Of a stretch of 32,128 nucleotides of DNA, positions 1 to 7,698 are shown one piece after another. The notes below the pieces were generated by a model, which ran no database searches, was not told where the DNA came from, and was given only the letters and a program-made list of their open reading frames with translations. The position numbers and the translations under genes are program-made. How positions within the stretch are numbered: the stretch's first letter is position 1; each line of letters begins with the position of its first letter. This DNA comes from a candidate division KSB1 bacterium (GTDB taxonomy: Bacteria; Zhuqueibacterota; Zhuqueibacteria; Residuimicrobiales; Krinioviventaceae): positions 182,820-214,947 of the forward strand of contig JAPDQV010000002.1 of assembly GCA_034505495.1 (NCBI GenBank). The letters are read 5' to 3'.

Positions 1-1
1 G

Positions 2-271
2 TTGTCCAAGCCGGTGATCATCACCGTCGGCATTATCAGTTTTATGAATAGCTGGAATGAAGCTCTTTGGCCGCTGATTGTTATCCGCAACCAATCTCTG
101 ATGACCATGCCGCAAATGGTGACGCTCTTTACCGTCGGCGGCTTAGCCGAGTCGCAATTAGGCGTCAAGCTGGCCGCCGCCATGATTCTCGCTCTGCCGA
201 TCGTGATTGCCTATGCTTTTTTCCAAAAATATTTTGTCGAAAGTATTGCCGGAACGGGCCTCAAAGGATAA
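2..271 (+). CDS. Carbohydrate ABC transporter permease, C-terminal fragment
   Basis: This is the 3' end of an inner-membrane permease of the MalG type (binding-protein-dependent sugar transport). The true start lies upstream of the window; the TTG at position 2 is only the first whole codon. About 89 residues remain. They include the segment FMNSWNEALWPLIV, typical of the last part of MalG-like permeases, a loop, and a final hydrophobic helix (AAAMILALPIVIAYAFF) ending in a short cytoplasmic tail. The EAA loop that contacts the ATPase would lie just upstream and is not seen. The next gene starts 5 bases after the stop, so the transporter is probably co-transcribed with the glycan genes that follow and imports their oligosaccharide substrate. 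The substrate cannot be read from this fragment. Confidence 0.85.
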   Translation: MSKPVIITVGIISFMNSWNEALWPLIVIRNQSLMTMPQMVTLFTVGGLAESQLGVKLAAAMILALPIVIAYAFFQKYFVESIAGTGLKG

Positions 272-276
272 AGAGC

Positions 277-1623
277 ATGCGTGGGTTGCTTTTTCAACTT
301 TTTCTTTTGTTATCCGCCTGTAGCCGCCAAGAGATCGCCGTCAATCTTGCGCATTTAAATAGCTTATGCAGCCCGATGCGATTGAATGGGAGGCTCTGCA
401 CCATCGTACACATTTATGCTGATGCACCCGACTATAGTCCTACAGATGCGGCCGAAGAGGGGATCGCTTGCGTCGACGATGTCGCCCGCGCCGCCGTTGT
501 TTATATGAAAGCTGCGGAAAAGGGGCTGTCTGTCGATTTCGATCGCTTAAAGGGACTGCTGCGGTTCGTTCTGTTTATGCAGACCGAGGACGGCGAGTTT
601 TACAATTTTATCGATCGGCAGGGTTTTGTCAATACAGACGGCCCTACCAGTCGCAAATCCTTCGCCTTTTGGGCAGCCCGGGGCTATTGGGCGCTCGGCG
701 AAGGATATACCTTTTTTCGATTTCGTGATCGCGACTTTGCAGATTCTCTCAAAACCGCTTTTCTGCGCTGCAAAAAGCCGATCAGCAACTGCCTCCAATA
801 TTATGGAACTTTTTCATACATCGGCGGGCGCCGCTATCCTGCTTGGCTGCCCCAGCGTCATGCCGCAGACGCCGCCTCGGAACTGTTGCTCGGCTTGGCT
901 GCATTTCTGCGGGTCGAAATGGATCCCCTTCTTGCCGAGCAGGCGCGGAAACTGGCGGAAGGGATTGTTCTTATGCAGATCGAAGAACTAAAGGAATTGC
1001 GCGGCGCCTACGAATCCTGGCCCGGCGTTTGGCACGCGTGGGGAAATGCGCAAGTACAGGCTTTGTCGGTTATGGCCGGTCTGCTCAAAGACGAGCAGCT
1101 GAAGGAGGCGGCTGTTTCCGGAGGCGATTTTCTCACTCGACTGGCCGTCGGGCATCCGGTTTCTGCCTATGAATTCGAAAACGACCGGTTCATCGTCTAC
1201 CCCCAAATTGCCTACGACGTCAGAACCACGGCGCTCGGCCTCTTGGAGCTTTATCGGCTCACCGGCGATGAGCGCTATGCAATTCTTGCTGCGCTGTCGG
1301 CCTCTTGGCTGACCGGTTTCAATCTCGCCCGTGAAGCAATGTACGATCGTGCGACCGGCCGTGTCTACGACGGCATCGACCCTGAGGGCGTCAACCGGAA
1401 CTCCGGCGCGGAATCGACGATCGAGGGGCTGCTGACGTTACTCGAAATCGGCGCCGAGCCGCGCGCCGCCGCTTGGTTGGGGGCAAAACCGGTCGCTCCG
1501 GTTTCATCACTGTTCCAAACTAATGAGGCAAACATCCGCCTGCAGACATCTGCAGGTCGAATCGAGATCAAAAAACGAAGCGCCGAATCAACATTAGAGA
1601 TCTCATGGGAAAAATACGACTAA
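277..1623 (+). CDS. Lipoprotein with alpha/alpha-toroid glycosidase-like domain
   Basis: The 448-residue product starts at ATG 277, because MRGLLFQLFLLLSAC gives a lipoprotein signal with Cys15 as the lipidated residue. An upstream frame extension would bury this signal inside the permease gene. The body is helical, with repeated Trp/Gly/Tyr-rich segments such as CVDDVARA (about residues 65-72), FAFWAARGYWALGEGY and a PAWLPQRHAADAASELLLGL stretch. This is the look of an (alpha/alpha)-barrel glycan-active or glycan-binding protein. The DD-x-ARA motif resembles one in helical proteins found next to GH130 enzymes. No catalytic pair can be assigned. The gene follows the permease by 5 bases and overlaps the next gene by 19 bases, so a role in surface or periplasmic handling of the imported oligosaccharide is likely. 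The family assignment is tentative. Confidence 0.7.
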   Translation: MRGLLFQLFLLLSACSRQEIAVNLAHLNSLCSPMRLNGRLCTIVHIYADAPDYSPTDAAEEGIACVDDVARAAVVYMKAAEKGLSVDFDRLKGLLRFVLFMQTEDGEFYNFIDRQGFVNTDGPTSRKSFAFWAARGYWALGEGYTFFRFRDRDFADSLKTAFLRCKKPISNCLQYYGTFSYIGGRRYPAWLPQRHAADAASELLLGLAAFLRVEMDPLLAEQARKLAEGIVLMQIEELKELRGAYESWPGVWHAWGNAQVQALSVMAGLLKDEQLKEAAVSGGDFLTRLAVGHPVSAYEFENDRFIVYPQIAYDVRTTALGLLELYRLTGDERYAILAALSASWLTGFNLAREAMYDRATGRVYDGIDPEGVNRNSGAESTIEGLLTLLEIGAEPRAAAWLGAKPVAPVSSLFQTNEANIRLQTSAGRIEIKKRSAESTLEISWEKYD

Positions 1624-2966
1624 CGCTTCTGCTCCTCATGCTTATTGTCTTCTGCAGCCGTCACGAACAAATTGATGTTCTGGTGCGTGTCGGGAACCGC
1701 ATCGTCACCGTCGACGATCTGACGTTACGCGCCGAGTTCAGCCCTGAGCGCTTTCTCGCCGATCGTGAATTAACTCGAGAAGAACTGTTGGAAGCGCTCA
1801 TCGATGAGAAGCGGCTGGCAATGGCCGCTGAAAAGCGCCGGCTGCACCGCGATTCGTATCTGCAGCAGCTGATCGAATTTGCCGAAGATTTGGCGATTAT
1901 GCGCGAGCTGTTTCGCGTGCAGGTAGCCGATCGAGTTCGCCTTCAGGGCGAGCAGATCGAACAAGCGCTCAATTGGAGCCGTCAAGAACGCAGGATTTCT
2001 TACCTCGCGTTCTTAACCATCGAAGAGGCGGAAAAGTGCCGCTCTATTTGGGAAGGAAATTCGCTGAGCGAAACCCTGCGTCGACTGGGGCGCATCGATG
2101 CCGATACCTTGGCCTATCAGCGCGTTGTGAAATGGGGTGAGCGGGAAGGACCTTTGGAGACGGCCGTCTTTTCCCTCGAAAAAGGCCGAATTTCGCCGGT
2201 AGTGCAGGACGACGGTCGCTATTACCTGCTGCGGCTGGATGATGTCCGCTATAGCGTCGAGGCAGGCGAATATGCCGAGGCGAGACGTCGTACTGCAGTG
2301 GAGCATATTCTTCGGGTGCGCGAGCAAAGTCGACTCAGCCGTCTTTATGTCGCTGAATTTATGCAACGGCAGGCTGTACACTTCGACGAGGCTCTTGTTC
2401 GACGTATCATCGATGTGTTGACGCCGATTGCTTTGCAGGAATCGAAACCGACCTCGGTATTCCGCGAGGTCCCGCTCTCGGAATCAGCGTGGGAACGCGC
2501 TCGAAGAGAATTGCAGTCTATGCAAAGCAGAGAGCTTGTGCGTTTCAACGGCGGCCGGCTGACGGTCCAAGCGTTCCTGCAGAAATGGTCGGCTTATCGG
2601 TTTCCCATTGACCGATCATCGTCTCGTGCCGTCGCCCGCAGTCTCAATGATCAATTCAGCCTGGTGATACGTGACCACCTTTTAACGCGCGAAGGCAGGC
2701 GGCGTGGTCTGCAAAAGAGTTCGGCGGTTCGGCAAGACCTGGCGCGGTGGCGGGACCATTATCTGGCGGAAGCCTTGGCGGAGCAGATAGGCCTAAAGAG
2801 GCTCCCTGTCGTACTCGACTCGCTGCGGCAGGTCTGGCCCGTTCAGGTCGACAGCTCCCGCTTTTCGCATGTAGAGTTGACCGACATCCCGTTAATAGGA
2901 TTGCGGCCTGGACAATACGCTTCGCGCGTTACACCGCCTTGGCCGTCTTTTTTTAAAGAAAAATGA
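1605..2966 (+). CDS. Parvulin-like (PpiC/SurA-type) peptidyl-prolyl isomerase lipoprotein
   Basis: The 453-residue product begins MGKIRLTLLLLMLIVFCSR, a lipoprotein signal with Cys17. A SurA/PrsA-like helical N-terminal region follows (VGNRIVTVDDL, then Glu/Arg-rich helices to about residue 125). Next is a parvulin-like block around residues 127-215, with a VVKWGEREGPLETAVFSL segment and GRISPVVQDDGRYYLLRLDD, which matches the last strands of rotamase domains. A second helical region with a possible degenerate repeat fills the C-terminal half. SurA- and PrsA-like proteins act in the periplasm as foldases for exported proteins. The start overlaps the previous gene by 19 bases and the next gene follows 6 bases after the stop. 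The gene probably serves folding of the exported enzymes of this locus. Active isomerase residues were not verified. Confidence 0.75.
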   Translation: MGKIRLTLLLLMLIVFCSRHEQIDVLVRVGNRIVTVDDLTLRAEFSPERFLADRELTREELLEALIDEKRLAMAAEKRRLHRDSYLQQLIEFAEDLAIMRELFRVQVADRVRLQGEQIEQALNWSRQERRISYLAFLTIEEAEKCRSIWEGNSLSETLRRLGRIDADTLAYQRVVKWGEREGPLETAVFSLEKGRISPVVQDDGRYYLLRLDDVRYSVEAGEYAEARRRTAVEHILRVREQSRLSRLYVAEFMQRQAVHFDEALVRRIIDVLTPIALQESKPTSVFREVPLSESAWERARRELQSMQSRELVRFNGGRLTVQAFLQKWSAYRFPIDRSSSRAVARSLNDQFSLVIRDHLLTREGRRRGLQKSSAVRQDLARWRDHYLAEALAEQIGLKRLPVVLDSLRQVWPVQVDSSRFSHVELTDIPLIGLRPGQYASRVTPPWPSFFKEK

Positions 2967-2972
2967 CAAGAG

Positions 2973-5441
2973 ATGCTTAGTAGTTCTAAAAAGATTTCTG
3001 CTGTTGTTTTCGCCTCACTTCTGCTGCCCGGTTGCCGGCAAAATTGCAATCTCGACCTGGACGAGCATTTCAGCGGCAGATACGGCCAAGTCGAAGTCGG
3101 CGGCCCCTATGTCGGCATGGAGTTTCATCACAGCCGTCCCTTGCCGTCGCGAATCAGCTTTTACTATCCGGTTGCCAACAGCCTCGATCTCAGCACTGAC
3201 TATTGGCGCCGCGATCTTTCGTTGCCGTTGCAGATCGAGATCAGCTGCAGCCGCCGGGTTGCACGGTTCGGCCTCGAGCCGGCAGAATATCGTTATAGCC
3301 CTCATTCGGTCACTTTTCAGGACACTCTTTTGGGGTGCCGCATTGAACTGAGTTATGAATTCGCCGATCTGCCGACGGCCGTCGTGACATTGTCAGCGGA
3401 CCCTCTGTCCGCACAGATCGATTCCTTGGAGATCGCTTTTTTGCTCGATCCCACGCTGCGTACGTGTCACACCTACGCCGTAAAGTCGCCGACCGCCGTC
3501 CTCTCGGACGCCGACAGCAGACTGGCCTGTGCTTATTATGACGATGCGGAGACAGACTCCGCGGCCGTGTTCCTGCTTTCTCTCAATGGCTTTGATTTTC
3601 GGGAACCTTTTACCTCTTCGCTCCAAACCGTCGATTCGGCTATATTGAAAGCGCGCTTTCGAACTTGCGCTTCTGCGGGCAAGCCGGTGCGCTCCCGCTG
3701 GCTGATCGGATCGTGCCGGCGAAACGAGCTGCTGCAGATTCTTGAGCGAGTCGGCCAAGAGTGGGTGAAAGGTGTGAATCGTCTGGAACAAAAGATTCTC
3801 GACGAAATCAGGAGCGCCGACTTTGTCACACCTGATCCGGTCATAAACAAGACGATGCGTTGGTCAAAGGCGACCGTCGTTGCCCTGCACCACTACATGG
3901 ACGGCCGGTTGGTTCCTATGCCGTGTCCCGCGGAGTACAATTTCTTTTTCACCCACGACTTTCTGCTCACCGGCTTGGGAGCCGGCGTTTATAGCCGCGA
4001 ATTTCTGCAAAACGGTTACGATTTCCTCCTTTCGAAAACCGAGTCCGACTCGCTTTTGCCGCATGCTTATTACTGGAAGGACGGCCGTTACGTCACCGAA
4101 AAGTGTGCTGCAGACAATTGGAATCACCTTTGGTTTATCATCTCGGCCGGAACCTACCTCAAACACACCGGCGATCGGGAAACCATAGGGCGGCTCTATC
4201 CCGTACTACAAAAGAGTCTGCGCAGTGCCTTGCAGAATTTGGGTGATGATCGTCTGATGTATTCCTCGCGGCCCGATTGGTGGGACATCGGCAACCTTTA
4301 CGGCGCGCGCGCCTACCTGACGGTATTGACAATTCGCGCCCTGCAGGAGTTCGTATCGCTTTCCTGGATGATTGGTGCGTCCTGTCCTGATGATTCTCTC
4401 CTCGGCCTGGCGGAAAGCATGAAGACTGCTCTGACGCAAAAACTGTGGTGCGACGAACTCGGCTATTTAATAAACGGCCTCGACCGCGCTTCGCTCGATT
4501 ACCATTACTATTCCGGTTCTCTGCTCGCCTGTCTATTCGATGCAATCGATGACGGGAAAAAACTGCTTCTGATTAATACAGCCCGGCAAAAGCTCTTCGA
4601 TCCAAGGCTCGGCATTCGCAACGCCTGGCCGCCGGATTTTCACAAATTGATCAAAGTTTATCGCTTCAACGGTTTGGAAGTAGGTCTGCCGTATTATTAC
4701 TTTAACGGCGGCATTTGGATGCACGGCAATGCATGGTATGCCTTGTCGCTTATTGAGGCCGGTCAAATTGATGAAGCTGTGCAGTTTGTAAAAGCGATCA
4801 TGACGCCGGATGGCGTGCGAAACAGCCCTAAAGGGCAGCCCTCTTTCTACGAATATCGAATGTCTGATCCAACGGATTCGCTTTACGGCGCCGTCGACAA
4901 ACCAAACTTTCTTTGGGCGGCCGGTTGGGCAATCCAAACGCTTTACAGACTTGCCGGTCTGCGCCTTGATCCATGGCAGATCAGCTTTTCAGCTCATCTG
5001 CCGTTTGGATGGAAGCAGATAGAGTATGAACTGCTGCTTTACGGCACCCTTTGCCGCGTCCGCTGCAGCGGCAACGGCAGATTTTTCCGTCGCATCGAAA
5101 TCGACGGGCAACAAAGCTGCTCGGCTGTGTTGAACCGCCCGGCGAAAAACATCTTGCTGCAGCGCGGAAAGCCGATCGTTCCCTATCTGGCCGCCGTAAC
5201 CGGTCGTTTGCAAACCGTTTCCTATCACCCGCATGACCGCTGCCTTGTGATTGAGACGGCTTATGTCACTGGACAAGCTGTTCGCCTGACGGTCGTTTCA
5301 CCTTGGCCGCTGCAGCGAATTCTGGTCAACGGCAAGGAACCAAATCAGGTCGCCGCCTGGAAAGAAGAGGAAGGAGCCTATGCAATAAAAATCGAAAACA
5401 CTTGTCGTTCGACCTCGGAACGTTTTTCACTGTTTTTCTGA
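2973..5441 (+). CDS. Exported GH94-like (alpha/alpha)6 glycosidase or phosphorylase
   Basis: The 822-residue product has a lipoprotein-type signal (SAVVFASLLLPGC, Cys21). Layout is a beta-sandwich N-terminal part (about 30-270), a linker, an (alpha/alpha)6 region (about 285-670) and a short beta C-terminus. The helical part has FFTHDFLLTGLGAG, CAADNWNHLWF, RPDWWDIGN, FNGGIWMHGNAWYA and YGAVDKPNFLWAAGWAIQ. The order ending in GLRLDPWQISFSAHLPFGW resembles the end of GH94 cellobiose phosphorylases (GLRIDPCIP...W), and the Asp in DWWDIG lies where GH94 has its catalytic Asp. Amylo-1,6-glucosidase-like or GH63-like families share this fold and cannot be excluded. The predicted export is odd for a phosphorylase, so hydrolysis may be more likely. 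It lies 6 bases after the parvulin gene and 25 bases before a GH130 gene. Confidence 0.7.
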   Translation: MLSSSKKISAVVFASLLLPGCRQNCNLDLDEHFSGRYGQVEVGGPYVGMEFHHSRPLPSRISFYYPVANSLDLSTDYWRRDLSLPLQIEISCSRRVARFGLEPAEYRYSPHSVTFQDTLLGCRIELSYEFADLPTAVVTLSADPLSAQIDSLEIAFLLDPTLRTCHTYAVKSPTAVLSDADSRLACAYYDDAETDSAAVFLLSLNGFDFREPFTSSLQTVDSAILKARFRTCASAGKPVRSRWLIGSCRRNELLQILERVGQEWVKGVNRLEQKILDEIRSADFVTPDPVINKTMRWSKATVVALHHYMDGRLVPMPCPAEYNFFFTHDFLLTGLGAGVYSREFLQNGYDFLLSKTESDSLLPHAYYWKDGRYVTEKCAADNWNHLWFIISAGTYLKHTGDRETIGRLYPVLQKSLRSALQNLGDDRLMYSSRPDWWDIGNLYGARAYLTVLTIRALQEFVSLSWMIGASCPDDSLLGLAESMKTALTQKLWCDELGYLINGLDRASLDYHYYSGSLLACLFDAIDDGKKLLLINTARQKLFDPRLGIRNAWPPDFHKLIKVYRFNGLEVGLPYYYFNGGIWMHGNAWYALSLIEAGQIDEAVQFVKAIMTPDGVRNSPKGQPSFYEYRMSDPTDSLYGAVDKPNFLWAAGWAIQTLYRLAGLRLDPWQISFSAHLPFGWKQIEYELLLYGTLCRVRCSGNGRFFRRIEIDGQQSCSAVLNRPAKNILLQRGKPIVPYLAAVTGRLQTVSYHPHDRCLVIETAYVTGQAVRLTVVSPWPLQRILVNGKEPNQVAAWKEEEGAYAIKIENTCRSTSERFSLFF

Positions 5442-5466
5442 ACCAACGAAAGGAAACTAAGAATCG

Positions 5467-6729
5467 ATGAACGAACTGGGTCTCGCTGAAAGACAGCCGC
5501 AGCGCTTTCTCGGCAATCCTAAACGGGTATTGGCGCAGTTTTTCTGTCCCGGTGATGAACGTCGCTGCCGCCGCATCATTGAACGGATCCTTGCTCAGCC
5601 GCTTGACCGCACGCGCGAACAACTTGAAGCGGTATTGTCCGCCTTCAGCAGCCGTCATGCCGATTTCACAACGATATTGGAGCGGCATTTCGCCGCCGTC
5701 GCGCGCCGGATTCCGCAGGAAACAAAGCCCACCCCGGAGCAACGGCTGCTCATCGGCAGCTATTTTACCAAGGAATATTCCATCGAAGCGGCGGCGCTGT
5801 TCAACCCTTCCATGACGCCGCATCCGGATCAAAAAGATGTGCCGGTAGGAAGTTTACGTTATCTTTTGAGCCTGCGTGCAACCGGTGAAGGCCATATTTC
5901 GAGCATCACTTTTGCTTCCGGCCTGATCGAGGAGAACGGTCGAATAGTCCCCGACGAGCCGCCGATTTGGGCGACAAGTCCGCTTTTTGTTCAGCAAAAC
6001 GAAAGCGGCGAAACCGTCATCGAGTTTCCTGCAGAGTCTGCTCTTAACGAGCGCGTCGTATTTCCCCTGACCGATGATGAACGCAACGGCATTGAAGATT
6101 TACGGCTGGTTCGTTTTGCGGACGAGGACGGAAACCTGAAATGGTACGGGACTTTTACCGCCTATGACGGCCGAACTATCCGCAGCAAGCTGCTGCAAAC
6201 GACCGATTTTCGCCGCTTTTCCCTACGACCTTTGGTCGGCACGGCAGTGAGCAACAAGGGCATGGCGCTGTTTCCCACAAAAATCGATGGCCAATTTGCA
6301 ATGATTTCACGACTGGATGGTGAAAATTTGTATTTCATGACTTCGAAAACCGTTGATCGCTGGGACAAAGCGGTTCTCCTGCAGACGCCGGAACAGCCAT
6401 GGGAATGGGTGCAGATCGGCAACTGCGGATCGCCGATCGAGACCAATGAAGGATGGTTGCTCCTTTCCCACGGCGTCGGCCCCATGCGCACCTATGCCGT
6501 CGGCGCCTATCTGCTCGACCGTCGCAATCCTGCCAAGGTCATCGGCCGGCTGCCGCGCCCCCTGCTGTCGCCGAATTCCGACGAGCGCGACGGCTATGTT
6601 CCCAATGTCGTTTATTCCTGCGGCGGTATCCGCCACAGCGGCCGCTTGATTATTCCTTATGCCATGTCGGACTATGCTTACGGCTTTGCCGTCGTTGATT
6701 TGAATAAGCTGCTTCAGCACTTTGTCTAA
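5467..6729 (+). CDS. GH130-type glycosidase/phosphorylase with N-terminal helical extension
   Basis: The 420-residue protein has no signal peptide and is probably cytoplasmic. Residues about 1-85 form a helical extension, including NPKRVLAQFFCPGDERR and a RHADF segment. The five-bladed propeller region follows: LIGSYFTKEYSIEAAALFNP (about 95-114), RATGEGHISSI (about 137-147), NGIEDLRLVRF (about 207-217, with Asp211 at the GH130 proton-donor position) and NKGMALFPTKIDG. This is the large PH1107-related branch of GH130. GH130 enzymes phosphorolyse or hydrolyse beta-mannosides, but the specificity of this branch cannot be read here. The ATG at 5467 lies behind AAAGGAAACTAAGAATCG, a reasonable ribosome binding site. 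The end lies 37 bases before the preferred start of the next, compact GH130 gene. Confidence 0.88.
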   Translation: MNELGLAERQPQRFLGNPKRVLAQFFCPGDERRCRRIIERILAQPLDRTREQLEAVLSAFSSRHADFTTILERHFAAVARRIPQETKPTPEQRLLIGSYFTKEYSIEAAALFNPSMTPHPDQKDVPVGSLRYLLSLRATGEGHISSITFASGLIEENGRIVPDEPPIWATSPLFVQQNESGETVIEFPAESALNERVVFPLTDDERNGIEDLRLVRFADEDGNLKWYGTFTAYDGRTIRSKLLQTTDFRRFSLRPLVGTAVSNKGMALFPTKIDGQFAMISRLDGENLYFMTSKTVDRWDKAVLLQTPEQPWEWVQIGNCGSPIETNEGWLLLSHGVGPMRTYAVGAYLLDRRNPAKVIGRLPRPLLSPNSDERDGYVPNVVYSCGGIRHSGRLIIPYAMSDYAYGFAVVDLNKLLQHFV

Positions 6730-6766
6730 CACAAAGTTATTGGTTGTATACGATCGAGAGGATCTG

Positions 6767-7696
6767 ATGTCGGTAGTACGGTATAAAAACAATCCCATTC
6801 TCACCGCTGCGGACGTACCTTTCCGCGTGAACAGCATTTTTAATGCCGGTGCCTTTAAAGATCACAACGGCTATCACCTGCTTTGTCGCGTTGAAAAGCC
6901 CGAGGGTCACTCTGAACTCGTACTTGCCCACAGCAGCGACGGCTTTTCCTTCCGCGTGGAGGAAAAGCCGTGCCTGACGCCTGAAATGCACGGTGATTTT
7001 TACCGTTATGTAGAGTGGGGAGTGGAGGACCCGCGAATAACGCGAATCGCTGATCGCTATTATATTCTTTACACGGGCTATTCACGCCATGCACCACTGG
7101 TCATGCTTGCGGAAACAGGCGATTTTCGCTCTTTCATCTTTCACGGGCCGATTACGGAACCCTGCAATAAAGATGCAGCACTGTTTCCTGAAAAAATCAA
7201 CGGCTGGTATTGGAAAATCGATCGGCCGTTGGGGCGTGAGGGAAGGGGAGAAATGTGGATCAACCGCAGCGCCGATCTGGAACATTGGGGCGAATACCGA
7301 TTGCTGCTCAGCGGTGCAAATGGTACGTGGGAAGAAGCCAAAATCGGGCTCTCTACGCCCCCGGTGAGAACGGAGGCCGGCTGGCTGCTGCTTTATCATG
7401 GTGTGCGCATTTTAGGCTACTATCCCATTTATCGCCTTGGCGTCATGCTGCTAAGTATCCATGAGCCTTGGCGAGTGCTCGGCCGCAGCAGACGTCCGAT
7501 TCTGAGTCCGGAAACCGAATATGAACGAATCGGAGACGTCCCCAACGTTGTCTTTTCTACCGGGTGGATCATCGAAAAAAACGGCGACGTTAAGATCTAC
7601 TACTCCGGAGCAGATGTCAACATCTGTTTGGCAGAAACCAGAGTCGATTATCTGATTGACCTTTGTTTAGACGATCCTTCAAGGCCGAAAGGATGA
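6767..7696 (+). CDS. GH130 beta-mannoside phosphorylase-like protein (compact form)
   Basis: The start at ATG 6767 (MSVVRYKNNPIL) is preferred over an upstream TTG because GAGAGG sits just ahead of it and GH130 proteins begin near this N-P-I-L motif. The product has 309 residues, the usual length of the compact GH130_2-like group. Diagnostic blocks are FNAGAF (25-30), GVEDPRI (85-91, with Asp88 the expected proton donor), CNKDAALFP (133-141), TWEEAKIG (187-194) and LLLYHGVR (207-214, His211 near the phosphate site in phosphorylases). These point to phosphorolysis of beta-mannosides to mannose 1-phosphate in the cytoplasm; hydrolytic beta-1,2-mannosidases of other GH130 groups are the alternative. 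The stop overlaps an ATG of the next gene (ATGA at 7693-7696). Confidence 0.9.
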   Translation: MSVVRYKNNPILTAADVPFRVNSIFNAGAFKDHNGYHLLCRVEKPEGHSELVLAHSSDGFSFRVEEKPCLTPEMHGDFYRYVEWGVEDPRITRIADRYYILYTGYSRHAPLVMLAETGDFRSFIFHGPITEPCNKDAALFPEKINGWYWKIDRPLGREGRGEMWINRSADLEHWGEYRLLLSGANGTWEEAKIGLSTPPVRTEAGWLLLYHGVRILGYYPIYRLGVMLLSIHEPWRVLGRSRRPILSPETEYERIGDVPNVVFSTGWIIEKNGDVKIYYSGADVNICLAETRVDYLIDLCLDDPSRPKG

Positions 7697-7698
7697 CC

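Noticed and set aside
547..798. Antisense and alternative-frame open frames over the + strand operon, such as this one
   Set aside because: They lie inside well-supported genes, lack ribosome sites and have low-complexity or Arg/Ser-rich composition typical of shadow frames.
6741..6748. TTGTATAC near the start of the compact GH130 gene, similar to the palindrome at 13473
   Set aside because: Only half of the palindrome matches and it lies at a different distance from its gene; likely coincidence.
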